Of a DNA stretch of 64,000 nt, positions 61,706 through 64,000 are shown piece by piece. Both the position numbers and the translations under genes were made by a program. The stretch is taken from the NCBI GenBank assembly GCA_914767715.1, contig OU612069.1:13761387-13825386 (forward strand). The letters run 5' to 3'. Below the pieces are notes generated by a model, which saw nothing but the letters and a program-made list of their open reading frames with translations, was not told where the DNA came from and ran no database searches. The stretch is from Membranipora membranacea. Taxonomy: Eukaryota > Bryozoa > Gymnolaemata > Cheilostomatida > Membraniporidae. Numbering within the stretch: the first letter of the stretch is position 1; every line of letters begins with the position of its first letter.

Positions 61706-62740
61706 ACTGAAATGAACCTTAAAATAATCAAAGGAACTGCTCAAGCTTATAAGCTTTAAAATGAGCCCAAGAACAGCTCAATTGGTCAACTAGGGCTAAA
61801 GTTACGTCTTATCAAAGTTAGGCCTCGCTGACGCTCGCTCGCGAGCCTTGCGCAGGGGGATATGATGTCATAGACATACATTTTGCGTATATGTCTACCA
61901 TTAAAAACTTCGGACTCGTGTAATTTCGTCAAAATTGGATGAAATGAGATGAAATCCAATGTAGCTCATGACATCATAGAGATTAATCCAAAGCAAAAAA
62001 TTAAAGGAGATAAACGCATATTTCGTTGGGGTAAAAAGTTGGTTTCACTTTAATAGATCCATATACAAAAAATGTCGAATATCGGTCGAAAACCCTGCTG
62101 TGACCTCACACCCAGGCTTTCCGATTTCACGAGCAATTATTAAAAGGGCCGACTTCAATGGCTCATAGCAAAGCTTGTAGTGATCCGACATGGTCAATTT
62201 TGGGTTTGTTTTGAAGCTGATTAGCTGGAGAAACAGCTTTGATAATCCCAATCTTCACTTCATGGATGCCATTAAGAAGCTGAGATAAACATGCATTTTG
62301 TGGCTATATAATGTTAGAGTTTTATGGTGTTTCCAATGTCTCATGTCTGCATGACTCTTTTGATAGGTGCCATAACTTGTGGTTGCATGGATATTGTTAT
62401 TGTTGTGGGTTGTGATCCATCCAATTTTTATAATTGGGATAACTTCATATCTATTTAGCCAAACCAAACTTAGTGTTTTTAGTAGTTGAATAGAAGCGGT
62501 CCAACAGGGTTAGGCCTGCAAGCTTCTGCTTTTCAAGTTATTCTCATCTATGATGATTAAATTCCCACCCTGCGATGGCCCAGATTGTATGGTTGAATAA
62601 AGGACATTGTTTTTACCTATAGTGGCCCCTTCTGTTAGCAATGAGTGCTACTATATAGCGGCTGCCATAACACAACATGGTACCCATATATAATCCTCTT
62701 AGCATAACCACAAATCACAATCGTTGACAATGAATGATCA
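61706..62740. other. Intergenic, no gene seen
   Basis: Two minus-strand open frames (62045-62251 and 62255-62467) have no recognisable domain, splice context or promoter. Nothing else is supported. Confidence 0.45.
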
Positions 62741-62745
62741 ATCAA

Positions 62746-62752
62746 AGTAATA
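62746..62752 (+). promoter_or_regulatory. Possible TATA box of peptide gene D
   Basis: ATATAAA about 165 bases before the start codon of the gene beginning at 62916. If used, it gives a 5' UTR of about 135 bases. Confidence 0.4.
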
Positions 62753-62915
62753 TAAATGCACCAGCATAAGAATATGTTGCATATATTTTTGCGACAATTA
62801 CTACCACTATACCCGTAGAAAGTGATGACAAATACTCTCTACTCTCTGCTAACTTTCACTTCAAAATCACCATTCTTATTGATCAGTAACACTTACATTT
62901 CTCATAGAGAACATC

Positions 62916-63000
62916 ATGCAATTGATACTAGTGATTGCCGTGTTGCTGACTTTAGGAGCTGCATATGGGAAAACCTGTAGGAGATATACCAGCTTTCCAT
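62916..63000 (+). CDS. First coding exon of a secreted Cys-containing peptide (gene D), 3'-partial
   Basis: ATG at 62916 opens a clear signal peptide (MQLILVIAVLLTLGAAYG), then KTCRRYTSFP and a GTGAGT donor at 63001, phase 1. It lies on the opposite strand to genes A-C and its signal peptide is unrelated to theirs. Later exons were not found with confidence. A tempting segment at 63898-63982 (frame with WYRGRKVICTGKGNR) ends at a GT donor, but its only nearby acceptor joins it through an in-frame TGA. The short basic Cys-containing start fits an antimicrobial-type or other extracellular peptide, but this is a guess. Confidence 0.55.
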
Positions 63001-63490
63001 GTGAGTATATTAGCAAGTTTTGTGGGGTTTAATTACTTGATTGAAGGTGCCTGTTTTGTCAATACTTAATACGTCAATATAGAAATTTTTCATTATCCTT
63101 TCAAGCAGACAATTTGACATCATAAATAGATTTTCACCGCACTTCACAATTTTTTTCAATGTTCGTCATCAACTTTGAAGCGGAGCGAGTTATCCTCTCT
63201 TTGTAACAAGTACTGGTACCAATAGTACTAATGTTATATCAGAGAGGTAGAAAAGGTTCTTTTAACCTACAATTGACCTCCAGTATTCTGAGTCGGAAAG
63301 TACCTGGCTAGGATTAATGGTTCGCAAGTACAAAATCAGGCATGTCTGCCGGCAACGGTAACCAAACCTTGACCTTAAAGATCACAAATCAGCAGTCTTA
63401 ACCAATAGACCATACTGGTCACGTTACAAACTATTGAATGGTCATCTCTGATTTATAGAGAGTGATCTCATTTATTTAGTGTGAGTATCA

Positions 63491-63890
63491 TCACAAGGAA
63501 TTTGGCATGCTCGCCCCTGTTCAATTCTATTTATTAGTGTTGGGTACATGTTAGGTACTTGTACCAAAATGACTCTAGCGATCAGAGATTCACATGATAA
63601 TAGTGTGGACAGATGTCAGTGAGCCATGAAACTACTCCTAACAGCAATGCTCAATTACTTAAAGAGGTTATTGAATTTCACAACATATTATAATCACATC
63701 CAATCTATCACAAGGAATTTAGTATGACAGCCCTTGTTCGATTTTATTAATTAGGTGCAGGTACATGTAAGGCTCTGATACCGAATCAGAAATATTGATG
63801 ATAATTGTGTAGTATCGATGTCAGTGTGCCATTAGACCACTCCTGACTCCGATGTTCATCACTTATCCAAGCTCTTGAATTTATCAACCT
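63491..63890. repeat. Two diverged direct copies, period about 217 bp
   Basis: TCACAAGGAATTTGGCATG (63491) and TCACAAGGAATTTAGTATG (63708) start parallel segments that share CCCTTGTTCGATTTTATTA-like, GGTACATGT, ATGTCAGTG and ACTCCT landmarks in the same order. They lie after the first exon of gene D. Confidence 0.7.
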
Positions 63891-64000
63891 GTTGTAGTGT
63901 GTGGTTGAAAATCTGGTGCATTCTGGTATAGAGGTCGTAAGGTCATCTGTACTGGCAAAGGGAATAGGGCTACTATCATCAGGTAAAAAGATTATGGTTC

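Noticed and set aside
1-64000. CRISPR arrays, operons or prokaryotic elements
   Set aside because: Spliced genes, LINEs and MITEs show this is eukaryotic DNA; no regular spacer-repeat array was seen.

Overview
The window is nuclear DNA from a metazoan. It is AT-rich, with long genes split into many short exons by GT..AG introns, TATA-type promoters, APE-type LINEs, tRNA-derived SINEs and many small foldback DNA transposons. The proteins look like those of an invertebrate. I cannot name the phylum from sequence alone; a marine, possibly lophotrochozoan, animal is a guess. Gene models were built by hand by checking splice sites and reading-frame phase.

Layout. (1) 1-13024, plus: 13 exons of an SLC24/NCKX K+-dependent Na+/Ca2+ exchanger, 5' end outside the window. 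Its introns carry a SINE remnant, two head-to-head TTAA-flanked MITEs, tandem repeats and a 111-bp foldback with a 9-bp target duplication. (2) 13025-15544: intergenic, with the 3' end of a zf-RVT LINE. (3) 15545-19662, minus: a four-exon gene joining an N-terminal C3HC4 RING finger, a QPPRRT-repeat linker and about ten membrane helices. I do not recognise this architecture. (4) 19890-23870, plus: a decayed APE/RT LINE interrupted by a 674-bp TTAA-flanked palindromic MITE. (5) 24376-44377, plus: a complete 28-exon tripeptidyl-peptidase II gene (about 1332 aa) with intact Asp/His/Asn/Ser catalytic residues. (6) 45780-47490, minus: a second LINE, 5'-truncated, with a mutated catalytic YADD box. 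(7) 48601-58822, minus: three small secreted-peptide genes sharing a layout (TATA promoter, non-coding exon 1, signal-peptide exon 2, mature-peptide exon 3) and a conserved upstream block. (8) 62916-64000, plus: the first exon of a different secreted Cys-containing peptide.

The two large conserved genes are housekeeping and do not form a functional unit with their neighbours. The most interesting parts are the RING/multi-TM gene and the peptide cluster, where coding exons, promoter and upstream block appear to have duplicated together amid many other local duplications.
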